Assembly: GCA_021798985.1 (NCBI GenBank)
Contig: JAJZBI010000007.1
Span: 79,939-143,938 of the forward strand
Direction of reading: 5' to 3'
DNA from: Actinomycetes bacterium
GTDB taxonomy: Bacteria; Actinomycetota; Acidimicrobiia; Acidimicrobiales; Bog-793
DNA length: 64,000 nt
Shown here: in pieces, positions 31,690 to 41,439 of the stretch
Position numbering within the stretch: the stretch's first letter is position 1
Layout: each line of letters begins with the position of its first letter
Notes under the pieces: model-generated
What the model saw: the letters and a program-made list of their open reading frames with translations, nothing else
Databases searched by the model: none
Told to the model about the DNA's origin: nothing
Translations under genes and position numbers: made by a program

Positions 31690-34572
31690 TCAGGTACTTC
31701 GGATAAAGGCGCGTCGCTTGGGCTTGACGGGGCGCATGAGGAACTCGGGCCGCCGTTCGCCACCCGGCCCGGTCGTCGCTCGCGTCATGGCGAGCCATTC
31801 GCGATAGACGGCCCGGGAGCGCTGGCGGTCCACGTAGACGTCGCCGTAGCGGTCCTCGGGCGCCGCGGGGGAGAGCGTCACCTTCTGCAGCCAGCAGTTC
31901 ATCCCCGACCAGGGGTCCGGCTGGACGGCGAAAGCGAGGTTCTGGTGCACGCCGGGATCGCTCCAAAAGATCCGTTCGGAGTCCGGATCGCTCGAAGAGA
32001 AGGGCTGGACGTGGCTGCGGTAGCGCAGCAGCCAGGTGTCGGGCCCATCGGGGTGGCTCAAGTCGACCTGCCCGGTCACCCAGCGGCTCCCCTCGCCCTC
32101 GTTCAGGCGCCAGCGTCCCATGTGGTGGCTGAGGCCGCACACCCCGGGGCGGATCGCCTCGGTGAGCCAGGCCCGGACCACGAGGTAGCCGATCGAGGTC
32201 GAAAGGCGGACGAGGTCGCCGCTCGTGACCCCGTTTCGCGCCGCATCGGTGGGGTTGAGCCAGAGCGGGTGGGCGTTGGCGAGCTCGTTCAAGTACTTGG
32301 CGTTCCCCGAGCGGGTGTGGATCAGAACGGGCAGGCGGAAGGTCGGCACGAGGACGAGCTCGCCGGCCTCGAGGTCGATGCGGCGGCGCGAGACGTGGGA
32401 CTCGATCGAGCCCGGCGTGGCGTGCTCGGGCCAGCCCCAGTTGCGCATCGCGCTCGAGTACACCTCGAGGCGCCGGGACGGCGTGGGGAAGCCGACAGTC
32501 ACCGTGCCGTCCTCGTGGGTGACTCCCACCGACCCGGCCTCGCCGATGAGGGGCGGCTCATCCTCGGGGCCCGCCGGACGCCGCCGCACGCCCCGCTCGT
32601 CGGTCACGGTACCCTCGAGCTCCTCCTCGCCAAGGACGCGCTCGTCGAGGCGGTAGGCGGGGGCGCCGACTTCGACCGCGCCGAACTTGCGCATGTAGCC
32701 GAGCGGCGACACGCCGGCCGCTGCGGCCTTGTCAGGAAGGCCGGGAACCTCGTGCTCGAAGATCCAGCGGTAGTACTCGTCCACGGTGACCTTCTCGCCC
32801 GGCCGGTACGGCGACTCGAAGTGCCGGCGGATGCCGAGGCTCCCGTCGGGGTCGATGCGCCAGGAGAGCTCGATGAAGAACTCGTTCTCCTCCCACACCT
32901 CGCCCGGGTTGGCGTCGCGGGTGTCGGTGAAGGGGAGGCCGAGCTTCTCCATGGCGACGCGTCGCACGGGCTGGCGGAAGCTCAGCCACTTGCCGGCGTG
33001 GGTCTCATAGGACATGGTGTCGTGCCGCTCGGGGGAGTGTCCCATCGGCAGCACGTAGTCGGCGAACTCGGCCGTCTCGGACCAGGTGGGGGTGAGCGCC
33101 ACGTGCAGGCCGACCTTGTCGGGATCGCACAGCGCCTCGAGCCAGCTGAAGCCGTCAGGGGCCGTCCAGATCGGGTTCCAGACCCGCGAGAAGTAGACCG
33201 AGAGCTTGCCGCGGCCCTCCTCGAGGAAGTGGGGGAGCAGGATCGACATCTCGTTCGTCGCGAGCGGGTACTCGGCCGGCCACGTGAGCTCGTTCCAGTG
33301 GTCGTGCGCTTCGGGGATCGTGGGGCCCTTCGGGATGAACTTGTCCCAGCCGTTCGGGCTCGTCCCGCCGACCGTTCCGATCGACCCGGTGAGCGCGAGC
33401 AGGAACCACAGTGAGCGCGCGACCTGCCAGCCGCCGAGGTTCCCGGCGCACGCCGAGCGCCAGACGTGCGCGGAGAGGCGATGGTCACAGTTCGCGACCA
33501 GCTTGGCGAGCGTCTCGATCTGTGCGACGTCGATGTCCGCCTCGGCGGCTGCGCGCTCGAAGCTGTAGGGCGCGTAGTCCTGCTCGAGCCGCTCGAGGAA
33601 CACCTCGAAGCTCATCTCGGCATCAGGGTGCAGATTCTGTAGGTACTCGCGCCAGTTGAACCAGCGCTCGATGTAGTCGCGATCGATCTGTCGGGTGCGG
33701 ATCAGATATGAGGCGATCGACAACAAGATGCTCGCCTCGCTCCCGGGCCACGGCGAGCACCACAGGTCCGCGTGCGACGCCGTGTTGGAAAGGCGCGGGT
33801 CGATGACGACGAGTGTTGCGCCGGCGGCCTTGGCCTCCATGATCCGCTGGGCGTGGGGGTTGAAGTAGTGCCCGGTCTCGAGGTGGCTCGAGAGCAACAA
33901 GATGACCTTGGCGTTGGCGTGATCGGGGCTTGGGCGGTCGTAGCCGGTCCACAGCGTCATGCCAAAGCGAGCCCCCGATGAGCACACGTTCGTGTGACTG
34001 TTGTGGCCGTCAACCCCCCAGGCCTGCAAGAAGCGCTCGGCGAAGCCGTCCTCGCCGGGCCGCCCGACGTGGTACATGACCTCCTCGGGCCGCCCGGCGG
34101 TGATCGAGGCGCGAATGCGCCCGGCGATGTCGTCGAGCGCCTCGTCCCAGCTCACCTGCTCCCAGGCGCCTCCGCCGCGCTCGCCGGTGCGGCGCAGCGG
34201 GTGAAGGATGCGCTCGGGGTCCTCGAGCTGGTTGACCGTCGCCGGGCCCTTCGCGCAGTTGCGGCCGCGCGAGCCGGGGTGCGCGGGGTTGCCCTCGAGC
34301 TTTTTGATCGACAGGTCGGCTTTGTCGACATAGGCGAGCAGTCCACAGCCGGACTCGCAGTTGAAACAGGTGGTCGGCACGAGCAGGTACTCGTGGGGGA
34401 CCTTTCGCGGGTGCGCCTTGGCATCGTGCTCGATGTGGTGGTCCCACTCCTCGACGGGCGGGAAGTTGGCGAGGTGTTCATGGCGGTGCGCGCCCGGAAG
34501 TGGCGTGGCATCGGGCGCGTCAGACGGGGTGCTCAACACGGCGTCGTCCTTTGGGTTCGCAGTCTGGCTCAT
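31690..34572 (-). CDS. Molybdopterin oxidoreductase catalytic subunit (SoeA/PsrA-like)
   Basis: This 960-residue DMSO-reductase-family protein has an N-terminal [4Fe-4S] site with C69, C72, C76 and C106 (TTCFNCESGCGLLAYV ... GRNCAKGP), a molybdopterin core with VMYHVGRPGEDGFAERF, and HTNVCSSGARFGMTLWTG, where Cys197 may be the molybdenum ligand. The C-terminal cofactor-binding barrel holds LPVLIHTRSGNAKYLNELAN. No Tat signal is present, so the active site faces the cytoplasm, as in SoeABC sulfite dehydrogenase and unlike PsrABC. It overlaps the FeS-NrfD gene by 4 bp. With the upstream persulfide dioxygenase-rhodanese, sulfite or another reduced sulfur species is the likely substrate (inference). 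Confidence 0.82.
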   Translation of the reverse strand: MSQTANPKDDAVLSTPSDAPDATPLPGAHRHEHLANFPPVEEWDHHIEHDAKAHPRKVPHEYLLVPTTCFNCESGCGLLAYVDKADLSIKKLEGNPAHPGSRGRNCAKGPATVNQLEDPERILHPLRRTGERGGGAWEQVSWDEALDDIAGRIRASITAGRPEEVMYHVGRPGEDGFAERFLQAWGVDGHNSHTNVCSSGARFGMTLWTGYDRPSPDHANAKVILLLSSHLETGHYFNPHAQRIMEAKAAGATLVVIDPRLSNTASHADLWCSPWPGSEASILLSIASYLIRTRQIDRDYIERWFNWREYLQNLHPDAEMSFEVFLERLEQDYAPYSFERAAAEADIDVAQIETLAKLVANCDHRLSAHVWRSACAGNLGGWQVARSLWFLLALTGSIGTVGGTSPNGWDKFIPKGPTIPEAHDHWNELTWPAEYPLATNEMSILLPHFLEEGRGKLSVYFSRVWNPIWTAPDGFSWLEALCDPDKVGLHVALTPTWSETAEFADYVLPMGHSPERHDTMSYETHAGKWLSFRQPVRRVAMEKLGLPFTDTRDANPGEVWEENEFFIELSWRIDPDGSLGIRRHFESPYRPGEKVTVDEYYRWIFEHEVPGLPDKAAAAGVSPLGYMRKFGAVEVGAPAYRLDERVLGEEELEGTVTDERGVRRRPAGPEDEPPLIGEAGSVGVTHEDGTVTVGFPTPSRRLEVYSSAMRNWGWPEHATPGSIESHVSRRRIDLEAGELVLVPTFRLPVLIHTRSGNAKYLNELANAHPLWLNPTDAARNGVTSGDLVRLSTSIGYLVVRAWLTEAIRPGVCGLSHHMGRWRLNEGEGSRWVTGQVDLSHPDGPDTWLLRYRSHVQPFSSSDPDSERIFWSDPGVHQNLAFAVQPDPWSGMNCWLQKVTLSPAAPEDRYGDVYVDRQRSRAVYREWLAMTRATTGPGGERRPEFLMRPVKPKRRAFIRST

Positions 34573-36113
34573 GACAGCGGCACGTCCTGTCCGGCGCGCA
34601 CGAACACCGATTCATACGCGAGCAGGCCGACCTGGCCTGCCAGGCCGCCGATCGCGGCGAGCGCCAGGCGCCGGCCGCGAAGCGCCGGTGCCGCGAGCAA
34701 GGCGCCGGCCGCCGTCAGGCCGACCGCCCCGGAAATGAACCGCTTGCGGTAGCGGCCCTTGGTGACCATCTCGGCGGCGACCGCCGCCTGCTTGGTGGGA
34801 TGGGGGGTCCCGTATTCGGCGGCAAGTGTCGCGAGATTGGCGGCACACGACGCGACGAAGGTCGAAGCGAGCAGCTTGGTGATCTCCGCCGGCCCACGGC
34901 TGAGCACCGACAGCGCCAGGAGCACGCCCGAACCGGCCTGCGCGGCCTGGACGAGCAGGTGCGGGCCAAGCAGGCGGGACTGCCACAGGTCGCGACCCTC
35001 GGCCTGGCCGAACAGCAGCGCCGTATAGCCGGCGGCAGCGGCCGCCGAGGGCGCGGCCAGCCAGCGCAGCACGCGGATCGCCGAGTTGAAGCCCGCCGGG
35101 CTGAGGGCGCCCGTCGAGGCGCCGATCCCCGCCGCGAGCCAGCCGCTGGCGACCGCCGCATACCCCGCCAGGCACACCGAGCCGAGGAAGAGCCACGAGG
35201 TGCGGTTCGCCTTGGTGAAGATGTACCAGAACCGCTCGGGTCGCTTGAGGTCGGCAACGAGCAGCGCACCGGTCGCGGCGGTGAAACCGACGCCGAGGGC
35301 CGGGGCGGCGACCTTCAGCACGCCCTCGGCAGGCGCGCCGGCGATGAGCGCTCCGGCGGTGACGAGGAGCGCGCCCGAACCGACGCCTTTGGTCCACAGA
35401 TACGTCGTCACCTTCCATCCCCACGGACGGGGGTGCGCCGTGTTGTGGGTGGTGCGCGCCCCGGTCGCCGGGTCAGGGGCGAGGTCGGCGGCGACGGCAG
35501 AACGCTGCGGGTCCGGCGTGGCGAACAGGTAGGAGTCGCTGACAGGGGCAGCGAGCGGGTCGAGGACGGTGCGGTCGGCGCCGAGGTAGAAGACGTTCGG
35601 GCCGGTGTTCTGCTCCGGGGCGCGCGTCGTGGTCGGGTTGGCGGCCACCAGTTTCGCGATGCCGCTCGCCGGGTCGTCGAGGTCGCCGGCCCAGATCGAG
35701 CGGGTCGGGCAGACGACCACGCAGGCAGGCTCGAGCCCATCATCGACCCGGTGGGCGCAGAAGTTGCACTTGGCGGCGGTGTGGGTGTCCTCGTCGATGT
35801 AGATCGCGTCGTAGGGGCACGCCTGCATGCAGCTCTTGCAGCCGATGCAGCGCTCCTTGTCGAAATCGACGATGCCGTCGTCGCGCTGATACAGCGCCTT
35901 GGTCGGGCAGATCTTGACGCAGGGCGCGTCGCTGCAGTGATTGCAGCGCATGATCCCGAACGAACGGGACGAGTTCGGCCACGTGCCTTTGTCGACGTAC
36001 TTCACCCAGGTGCGGAACTGGCCGAGGGGAACCTCATGCTCGGTCTTGCAGGCGACCGTGCAGGCATGACAGCCGATGCAGGTCCGCTGATCGATGGCGA
36101 AGCCGTACCGCAA
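34569..36113 (-). CDS. Fused four-cluster ferredoxin and NrfD-type membrane subunit
   Basis: This 514-residue protein joins the usual B and C subunits of a DMSO-reductase-type complex. Residues 1-200 bind four [4Fe-4S] clusters: RTCIGCHACTVACKTEH (C12, C15, C18, C22), RCNHCSDAPCVKICP, RCIGCKSCMQACPYDAIY and KCNFCAHRVDD...ACVVVCP. Residues about 265-514 form an NrfD/PsrC-like quinone-binding membrane domain with about eight helices. The TTG start at 36113 is supported by family N-termini (RYGFAIDQRTCIGC) and a close GGGAGG. It lies between the persulfide dioxygenase and catalytic subunit genes and overlaps the latter by 4 bp. It should pass electrons between molybdoenzyme and menaquinone. Confidence 0.85.
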   Translation of the reverse strand: MRYGFAIDQRTCIGCHACTVACKTEHEVPLGQFRTWVKYVDKGTWPNSSRSFGIMRCNHCSDAPCVKICPTKALYQRDDGIVDFDKERCIGCKSCMQACPYDAIYIDEDTHTAAKCNFCAHRVDDGLEPACVVVCPTRSIWAGDLDDPASGIAKLVAANPTTTRAPEQNTGPNVFYLGADRTVLDPLAAPVSDSYLFATPDPQRSAVAADLAPDPATGARTTHNTAHPRPWGWKVTTYLWTKGVGSGALLVTAGALIAGAPAEGVLKVAAPALGVGFTAATGALLVADLKRPERFWYIFTKANRTSWLFLGSVCLAGYAAVASGWLAAGIGASTGALSPAGFNSAIRVLRWLAAPSAAAAAGYTALLFGQAEGRDLWQSRLLGPHLLVQAAQAGSGVLLALSVLSRGPAEITKLLASTFVASCAANLATLAAEYGTPHPTKQAAVAAEMVTKGRYRKRFISGAVGLTAAGALLAAPALRGRRLALAAIGGLAGQVGLLAYESVFVRAGQDVPLS

Positions 36114-36171
36114 AGTCCCTCCCAACAGATCGAGTACTGCGAGATGCGCGATGCCCCGCCAAGTGATGGGG

Positions 36172-37551
36172 TCAGCGAGCGGTGGTGATGGCGAGGCCGA
36201 GCTTGTCGGCGCGCTCCCAGTCGTCGTCGATGAGCACGCAGGCCAATCCGGCACGATCGAGCAGCGAGGTCGCGATCGCGGCCCGAAATCCGCTCTTGCA
36301 GTGCACCCAGATCTCCCGCTCGGGTAGCTCGCCTACCCGCTCGGCGAGCTCGAAGAAGGGAATGTGGAGCGCCCCGGTGAGGTGGCCGCCGCTCCACTCG
36401 TCCTCCCGCCGCACGTCGAGGACGATGCGATCGTCGCGCTCGGGTTCAAGCGCAAGATCATCGAAACTAGCGACGGGATAGCCCTTGAGCTCTCCGCCGA
36501 GCGCCTCGGGCGGACCGAGCGCGGCGCCCGTGAGGGCGTCGAAGCCGATACGCACGAGCTGGCGGCGAGCCTCGCCCACCTGCTCGATGCTGTCGCCGAC
36601 GAGCGTGATCGGCGCCTGCCAGGGCAGGGTCCAGCCGAGGTAGACGGCGAAGGGGTCTCCGAGCTCGATCGATACCGTGCCGGCAAGATGCGAGCGCGCG
36701 AAGGCGCGGCGGCTCCTCAAATCGACGACCCACTCACCCGCGGCGAGGCGTTGGGCCAGCCGCTCAGGGTCGATCACCTCGGGCGGCGACAGGTCGGGTG
36801 CCGCCGGTCCCTTGGCGTTCGCAGAAGCCATGTGCGCGTAGTAGCGGGGATAGGCGCTCAGCCCGCCGAGGAGCTCGGTGACGAAGCGGTCTTCGTCGTC
36901 GATGACGAGCGCGATGTTGCGGTCGCGCTCGTCCGCGATCGTCGAGGCTTCGCCGGAGGTCTCCGTCGCCGAGCAGAAGCTGCCGAAGCCGTGGGTCGGG
37001 TGCACGGCGACATGTCCGGGAAGCTCGTGCGCGAGCCGGCGCACGGAGCGGAACTGGGCCCGGGTGAGCTCCTCGGTGCGCTCTTTGGCGATGAGGTCCG
37101 TCCGCCCGACGGCGCCGAAGAGCATCGAGCCGCCGGTGAAGACGGCGACCGGATCGGCGCCGGCGCGCACGACGTAGGCCATGTGATGGGGCGTGTGCCC
37201 AGGTGTGTGGCGAGCGACGAACGTCAAGCTCCCGGCGGCAAGCTCTGCGCCGTCACCCACCGGGGTGCGCTCGAACTCGACGGCATCGCCGGCTGGGACG
37301 ACATAGCGGGCGCCCGTCTCTTCGGCGAGCGCCAGCCCGCCGGTGACGTAGTCGTTGTGGAGGTGGGTCTCGAGCACGTGGGTCACCTGGACCTGGAGGC
37401 TCTCGGCGAGGTGCAGGACGCGGTCGATATCGCGCTGGGGATCGACGACGAGCGCGCTCGAGCCATCGTGGACGAGGTAGCTGCGGTCCCCGAGCCCGGG
37501 GGTCTCGATGGTGATGACCTCGGCTCTTGCCGTTGGTTCTCGATCGCTCAC
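36172..37551 (-). CDS. MBL-fold persulfide dioxygenase fused to two rhodanese domains
   Basis: This 459-residue protein begins with a metallo-beta-lactamase domain of the ETHE1/BlhA/CstB type: ETHLHNDYVTGG gives H63, H65 and D67, then ARHTPGHTPHHMAYVV and VHPTHGFGSFCS for the remaining iron ligands. Two rhodanese modules follow. The first lacks a catalytic Cys (ITLVGDSIEQ), the second has an active loop in IWVHCKSGFRAA. Such fusions oxidise persulfides to sulfite and move sulfane sulfur, which fits the downstream sulfite-type molybdoenzyme. GTG 37551 has AGGTG upstream. A CstR/CsoR-like site lies at 37673-37686. Confidence 0.88.
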   Translation of the reverse strand: MSDREPTARAEVITIETPGLGDRSYLVHDGSSALVVDPQRDIDRVLHLAESLQVQVTHVLETHLHNDYVTGGLALAEETGARYVVPAGDAVEFERTPVGDGAELAAGSLTFVARHTPGHTPHHMAYVVRAGADPVAVFTGGSMLFGAVGRTDLIAKERTEELTRAQFRSVRRLAHELPGHVAVHPTHGFGSFCSATETSGEASTIADERDRNIALVIDDEDRFVTELLGGLSAYPRYYAHMASANAKGPAAPDLSPPEVIDPERLAQRLAAGEWVVDLRSRRAFARSHLAGTVSIELGDPFAVYLGWTLPWQAPITLVGDSIEQVGEARRQLVRIGFDALTGAALGPPEALGGELKGYPVASFDDLALEPERDDRIVLDVRREDEWSGGHLTGALHIPFFELAERVGELPEREIWVHCKSGFRAAIATSLLDRAGLACVLIDDDWERADKLGLAITTAR

Positions 37552-37672
37552 GCCGTCACCTGCCCTCCGTGCCGGCGCCCCCGCCGGTCTTGCGCGCTGG
37601 GCGCGTCCGCGTCGAGGTGAGCATCGTGCGCCCCCGGTGCGGCTCGCGTCCGAACGAGCTCTGAAGCTACGT

Positions 37673-37686
37673 TACCCCGGCCGGTA
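37673..37686. promoter_or_regulatory. CsoR/CstR-type operator
   Basis: TACC-CCGGCC-GGTA is a 14-bp palindrome in the divergent region between the persulfide dioxygenase-rhodanese gene and the second ClC gene. The TACC-N6-GGTA form is typical of CsoR-family repressors, including persulfide sensor CstR, which commonly controls such dioxygenase-rhodanese genes. Two similar sites occur at 45255 and 45367. No csoR/cstR gene is in the window. Confidence 0.6.
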
Positions 37687-37764
37687 TGCGCTACACGCGC
37701 ACCCCGGCGTCCGAGCACCGAGGTCCTGGGTTGTCGCGCCCGGGATCGGGGGAAGCTGTCCGAG

Positions 37765-39165
37765 GTGAGGCAGTACCGCCCCTTCGCAGGTTCGCGCCCT
37801 CTCGGCGGCGAGCACAGCGGCCGGCTTCGCGTCCCCGCGCCGTTGCTCAAGCGTCGCCTGCCCTCAGGGCGCGGTGCCAGCGAGCAGCCCAACAGCACCG
37901 GCGACGGTCAAGCGCCACTCACAGCGCGCTTTTGGGTCGCGCTCGTCGCGACCGGAATCGCCACCGGGCTACTCGGCGACGCGATGATGTTCGTGCTCTT
38001 CTCCTTCGAGCATCTGGCGTTTGGCAGCGGCGCTGGGGACTACCAGCACCACGTGGAGCAGGCCTCAGCGCTGCATCGGGTGGCATCGCTGGCGATCGCC
38101 GGTGCGTTCGTCGGCCCGGCGTGGTACGGCTTGCGCCGGCTGACTCCAACGGAGCGCTCTGAGGTCGATGATGTGATCTGGCGCGGCGATGCGCGCCTCT
38201 CGGCGCGGCGCAGCTTCGTCTCGGGCATCTTGTCGGAGATCGCCGTCGGCATGGGAGCCTCGATGGGGCGTGAGTCGGCCCCCAAGCTGATGGGGGGTGT
38301 TGCCGGGAGCCTGGGAGCGGACTGGCTCGGGCTCAGCACCCCCCAGCGTCGCCTGCTCGTCGCCTGCGGGGCCGGGGCAGGGCTTGCCGCCGTCTACAAC
38401 GTGCCGCTCGGCGGCGCGCTGTTCACTGCCGAGCTGCTCGTCGGCTCGATCGCCCTCCCGATCGTCCTGCCCGCCCTTGCCTGCAGTGGCATCGCCACGG
38501 CGGTCGCCTGGTGCTATCTGCCCGAGCACGCCACCTACGTCGACATCCCCACCTACCACTTCTCACTCTCCCTGCTCACCTGGGGAGCGATCGCCGGCCC
38601 GCTCGTGGGTCTGATCGCGTCGGGGGCGATCCGGCTCATCGGCTGGACTGCCAGCCACAAGCTGTCGGGCAAGGCGACGATCCTCGGCCCGCTCGTCGCC
38701 TTTTCGATCCTCGGCGCCGTCGGCGTGGCCTTTCCGGCGCTGTTCGGCAACGGCAAGGACATGGCGCACCGCGCCTTTCTCGGCGAGGGCTCGGCCCTCG
38801 TCCTGCTCGCCCTGTTCGCCTTGAAGCCGCTCGTGACGGCGCTCTGCCTCGGCAGCGGTGCGACCGGCGGGCTGTTCACGCCGTTCTTGAGTACCGGCGC
38901 GGTGCTCGGCGCGGCGGCGGGCATCGCCTGGTCTCAGCTCTGGCCAGGGACCCCGATCGGAGCGTTCGCGCTCGTCGGCGCCGCGGCGATGATCGGCGCG
39001 GCCCTCCAGGCACCGCTGGCGGGGCTCGTCTTGGTCGTCGAGCTGACCCACAGTGGGATGGCGATCATCGTGCCGATGATCGTCGCGACCTTCTTGGCCA
39101 CGGCGCTCAGCCGGGCGATCGACGGCTACTCGATCTACACGGCGCGCCTGCCGGCGCCCGATTAG
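37765..39165 (+). CDS. ClC-family chloride transporter without CBS domains
   Basis: This 466-residue membrane protein has about ten helices after a polar 50-residue N-terminus. ClC motifs are GMGASMGRESAPKLMGG (variant of the GREGP gating loop), AAVYNVPLGGALFTAELL and LGSGATGGLFTPFLSTGAVL. It lacks the CBS tail found in the 2910-4760 paralogue and is quite divergent from it. GTG 37765 has a GGGGGAAG about 10 nt upstream. It is divergent from the persulfide dioxygenase gene across a shared operator. Chloride/proton exchange would help pH balance. Confidence 0.85.
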   Translation: MRQYRPFAGSRPLGGEHSGRLRVPAPLLKRRLPSGRGASEQPNSTGDGQAPLTARFWVALVATGIATGLLGDAMMFVLFSFEHLAFGSGAGDYQHHVEQASALHRVASLAIAGAFVGPAWYGLRRLTPTERSEVDDVIWRGDARLSARRSFVSGILSEIAVGMGASMGRESAPKLMGGVAGSLGADWLGLSTPQRRLLVACGAGAGLAAVYNVPLGGALFTAELLVGSIALPIVLPALACSGIATAVAWCYLPEHATYVDIPTYHFSLSLLTWGAIAGPLVGLIASGAIRLIGWTASHKLSGKATILGPLVAFSILGAVGVAFPALFGNGKDMAHRAFLGEGSALVLLALFALKPLVTALCLGSGATGGLFTPFLSTGAVLGAAAGIAWSQLWPGTPIGAFALVGAAAMIGAALQAPLAGLVLVVELTHSGMAIIVPMIVATFLATALSRAIDGYSIYTARLPAPD

Positions 39166-39344
39166 GCGGCGTCAGCGAGCGGCCGCTTCAACAAGACCAC
39201 GGGATGGACCAAGCGCCACTCGCTCGCGCCGAAGCTCGAGACCATGCCGACTGCCTCCCAGCCCTCGGCCCCGAGGCGATTGAGCTCACCGAGGTCCTTG
39301 CCGAGCTTGGTGAGGTCCGCGACCGTGTACTCAAAGCGCTGCAT
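39162..39344 (-). CDS. DUF4177-like small protein
   Basis: This 60-residue protein has the DUF4177 pattern: MQRFEYTVADL, LNRLGAEGWEAVGMVSS and WRLVHPVVLLKRPL. ATG 39344 has GGAGGAAGG upstream and is preferred over the longer open frame from 39398. Its stop overlaps the stop of the convergent ClC gene by 4 bp. Function unknown; homologues are small cytoplasmic proteins. Confidence 0.75.
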   Translation of the reverse strand: MQRFEYTVADLTKLGKDLGELNRLGAEGWEAVGMVSSFGASEWRLVHPVVLLKRPLADAA

Positions 39345-39408
39345 CGCCTTCCTCCTCTCCTTGGAGCAAAGCGTGCGGTGGCGATCCGGTTGTGCCAAGA
39401 GTCCTTGG

Positions 39409-41241
39409 TCACCTCGGTGCGGTGCGCCACGGCGGTGCCCCGACCAGTCCCGGCCGAAGACGCCGGTCGCCGCCTGGCCGGGGCGCGAGGAGGCGGCCGA
39501 TCACCGGCAGCTCCCACAACGACTCGGCGCGGGCGATGGCGAGGGCGGCCGAAAAGGCGTGCTCGGGCGCGTCGCAATAGACGTAGCGAGGCAGCCATTG
39601 TGGGTGGTACTTGGCGTTGAAGCGCCATAGCGACTCCGCCTGGGACGTGCTCGCGAGGCGTCGGGTGGCGAGCGCCCACGCCCGCTGCAGCGGTCCGCTG
39701 CCGGACTCGCCGGCGAGGACGGCGCGCATCACCGCGAAGTTGAGCGCCAGGCCGTGCGCCCCCCGCTCGGCGAGGTAACGGATGGTCTCGACCACCGCGA
39801 AGTCGATCAGGCCGTTCGGGTGCGCACCGCGCGCCCGACGCATCACGTCGAGCGAGTAGCCACCGATCGCCGGTGCCGGCACGTAGTGGCAGAAGGCGAC
39901 CGGCCGCCCCGTCACCTCGCCGGGCGCTGGGGGCGCATGGACGATCGCCAGCAGTAGGCCTTCGTCGCTTGGGTCAAACAGGCGGCCGAGGGTCATGGAG
40001 AAGCCGCGCTCGCCCGTGCCGCGCCGACTGCTCGTCGCGATCTCGACCAGCTGGTCGACCAGGGCGTCCTCGAGGTGGGCGGGATCACAGAAGCTGACCG
40101 TGTAGCCGTGGCGCGCCACCCGCCCGACGGCCTGGCGGACGCTTTTCATCCGCCCCCCATCGAGGCTGAAGCTGGCGAGCTCGACGACCGCCTCGTCGCC
40201 GATGTAGAGCTCGCGCATGCCTCCCGAGCGGTAGAGCGGACGCCACGTATCGCCTCCCGCCAGCACGCCGAGCGCCCAGCCCTGGTCGTCGACGAAGGCG
40301 CGGAAGTCCTGCCAGATCGCCGCGCGCTCGTCGGCCGGCCCGATCGGGTCGGGCGAGACGAGGCAGAACGTCCCATAGACGGCGTAGGCGACGAGCGAGT
40401 CGCCACGGAAAAAGAACCGCTTGTCGGCACGCAGCGCGAAGTAGTCGAGCGTTCCTCCGCCGTGGCGCGCCACGATGGCTCGGGCCCGCGCGGCGCGCTC
40501 GAGCGCCTCGTCGCGGCCGGAGAAGTGCGCGACCACCGGCCGGAAGACGAGCACGATGGCACCGAGGGCGATCGCGGCGGCCGCCGCCGAGATCGCCGGG
40601 TCGAAGAAGGCGGCGAAGTGGTGGGGCAGTGCCCCCACGCGCAGGCCGACGAGCCGCCCGGCGGTGGCCTCGAGGGCGCGGCCGACGGAGAGCGCGCTCG
40701 CCCGGTGGCCGCGCAGGCGATCAAACACGGAGCTGAACTCGATGCCGAGCGTTCCGGCGACGAGCGTGGTGAGCGTGCACAGGGCGAGCGCCGGAACGCC
40801 GCGGCGCAACGACGGCAGGTCGGCAGCGGCCCGGAAGTGCTCGCGGCGTGCCCACAGATAGCCGGTGACGGCCGCAGTGATCGCACCGTCACCGAGGTCG
40901 AGCCCCTTCAGTAGGTGCAGGACCACGGACGCGCCGAGCAGCGCCATGCAGACGACGAAGGCTCGCCGCTGCCCGCGGCGTACGCCGCGGGCGAGGATCA
41001 ACAGGCCGAGCCCGGTGATGGCGGCGAGGGCACCGGCGGTCTGCGGCACGCTGATCGGCAGGATCTCCTCGAGCATCCGCAGCCGGTCCGAGAGCGGTTC
41101 GGAGAGCGCGCAGGCAAGGGTGTCAAAGCCGACGAGCGCGACGAGTCCCGCCGCGATGCGGCGGGTTCGGCGCTGGTAGGCGAACACCGTCGGGGAGTCA
41201 AAGGCGGGCAGGAGCAGAACGCTAGTCCTGTGACGTCGCAC
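39409..41241 (-). CDS. DUF2156 (MprF/LysX-like) membrane protein
   Basis: This 610-residue protein has about six N-terminal membrane segments (including GLVALVGFDTLACAL, ITGLGLLILARGV and GAIVLVFRPVV) and a C-terminal GNAT-like DUF2156 domain: FFFRGDSLVAYAVYGTFCLV, PIGPADERAAIWQDFRAFVD, YIGDEAVVELASFSLDGGRM and KSVRQAVGRVARHGYTV. This is the catalytic module of phosphatidylglycerol lysyltransferases, which aminoacylate membrane lipids from aminoacyl-tRNA and raise resistance to cationic peptides. The lysyl-tRNA synthetase domain of LysX is absent. The GTG 41241 start has no good ribosome binding site. Confidence 0.82.
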   Translation of the reverse strand: MRRHRTSVLLLPAFDSPTVFAYQRRTRRIAAGLVALVGFDTLACALSEPLSDRLRMLEEILPISVPQTAGALAAITGLGLLILARGVRRGQRRAFVVCMALLGASVVLHLLKGLDLGDGAITAAVTGYLWARREHFRAAADLPSLRRGVPALALCTLTTLVAGTLGIEFSSVFDRLRGHRASALSVGRALEATAGRLVGLRVGALPHHFAAFFDPAISAAAAAIALGAIVLVFRPVVAHFSGRDEALERAARARAIVARHGGGTLDYFALRADKRFFFRGDSLVAYAVYGTFCLVSPDPIGPADERAAIWQDFRAFVDDQGWALGVLAGGDTWRPLYRSGGMRELYIGDEAVVELASFSLDGGRMKSVRQAVGRVARHGYTVSFCDPAHLEDALVDQLVEIATSSRRGTGERGFSMTLGRLFDPSDEGLLLAIVHAPPAPGEVTGRPVAFCHYVPAPAIGGYSLDVMRRARGAHPNGLIDFAVVETIRYLAERGAHGLALNFAVMRAVLAGESGSGPLQRAWALATRRLASTSQAESLWRFNAKYHPQWLPRYVYCDAPEHAFSAALAIARAESLWELPVIGRLLAPRPGGDRRLRPGLVGAPPWRTAPR

Positions 41242-41439
41242 AAGGTGGCCAGCGCCAGGTCAGCGCATCGATGTGGAGTGGCGATCCGTCCCATCCGCGC
41301 TGGTCATGGGCACCACCGGCGCGGGCCCAACGGCCCTGCCCGAGGGACGAAGGCCCCTGGTGCTGACCCGCGAGCGTCGCCCATACTCGCTGGCAACAGG
41401 GGGTCGGCGGGCACCCGGCACGCGAGGAGGAGGGCGGCG

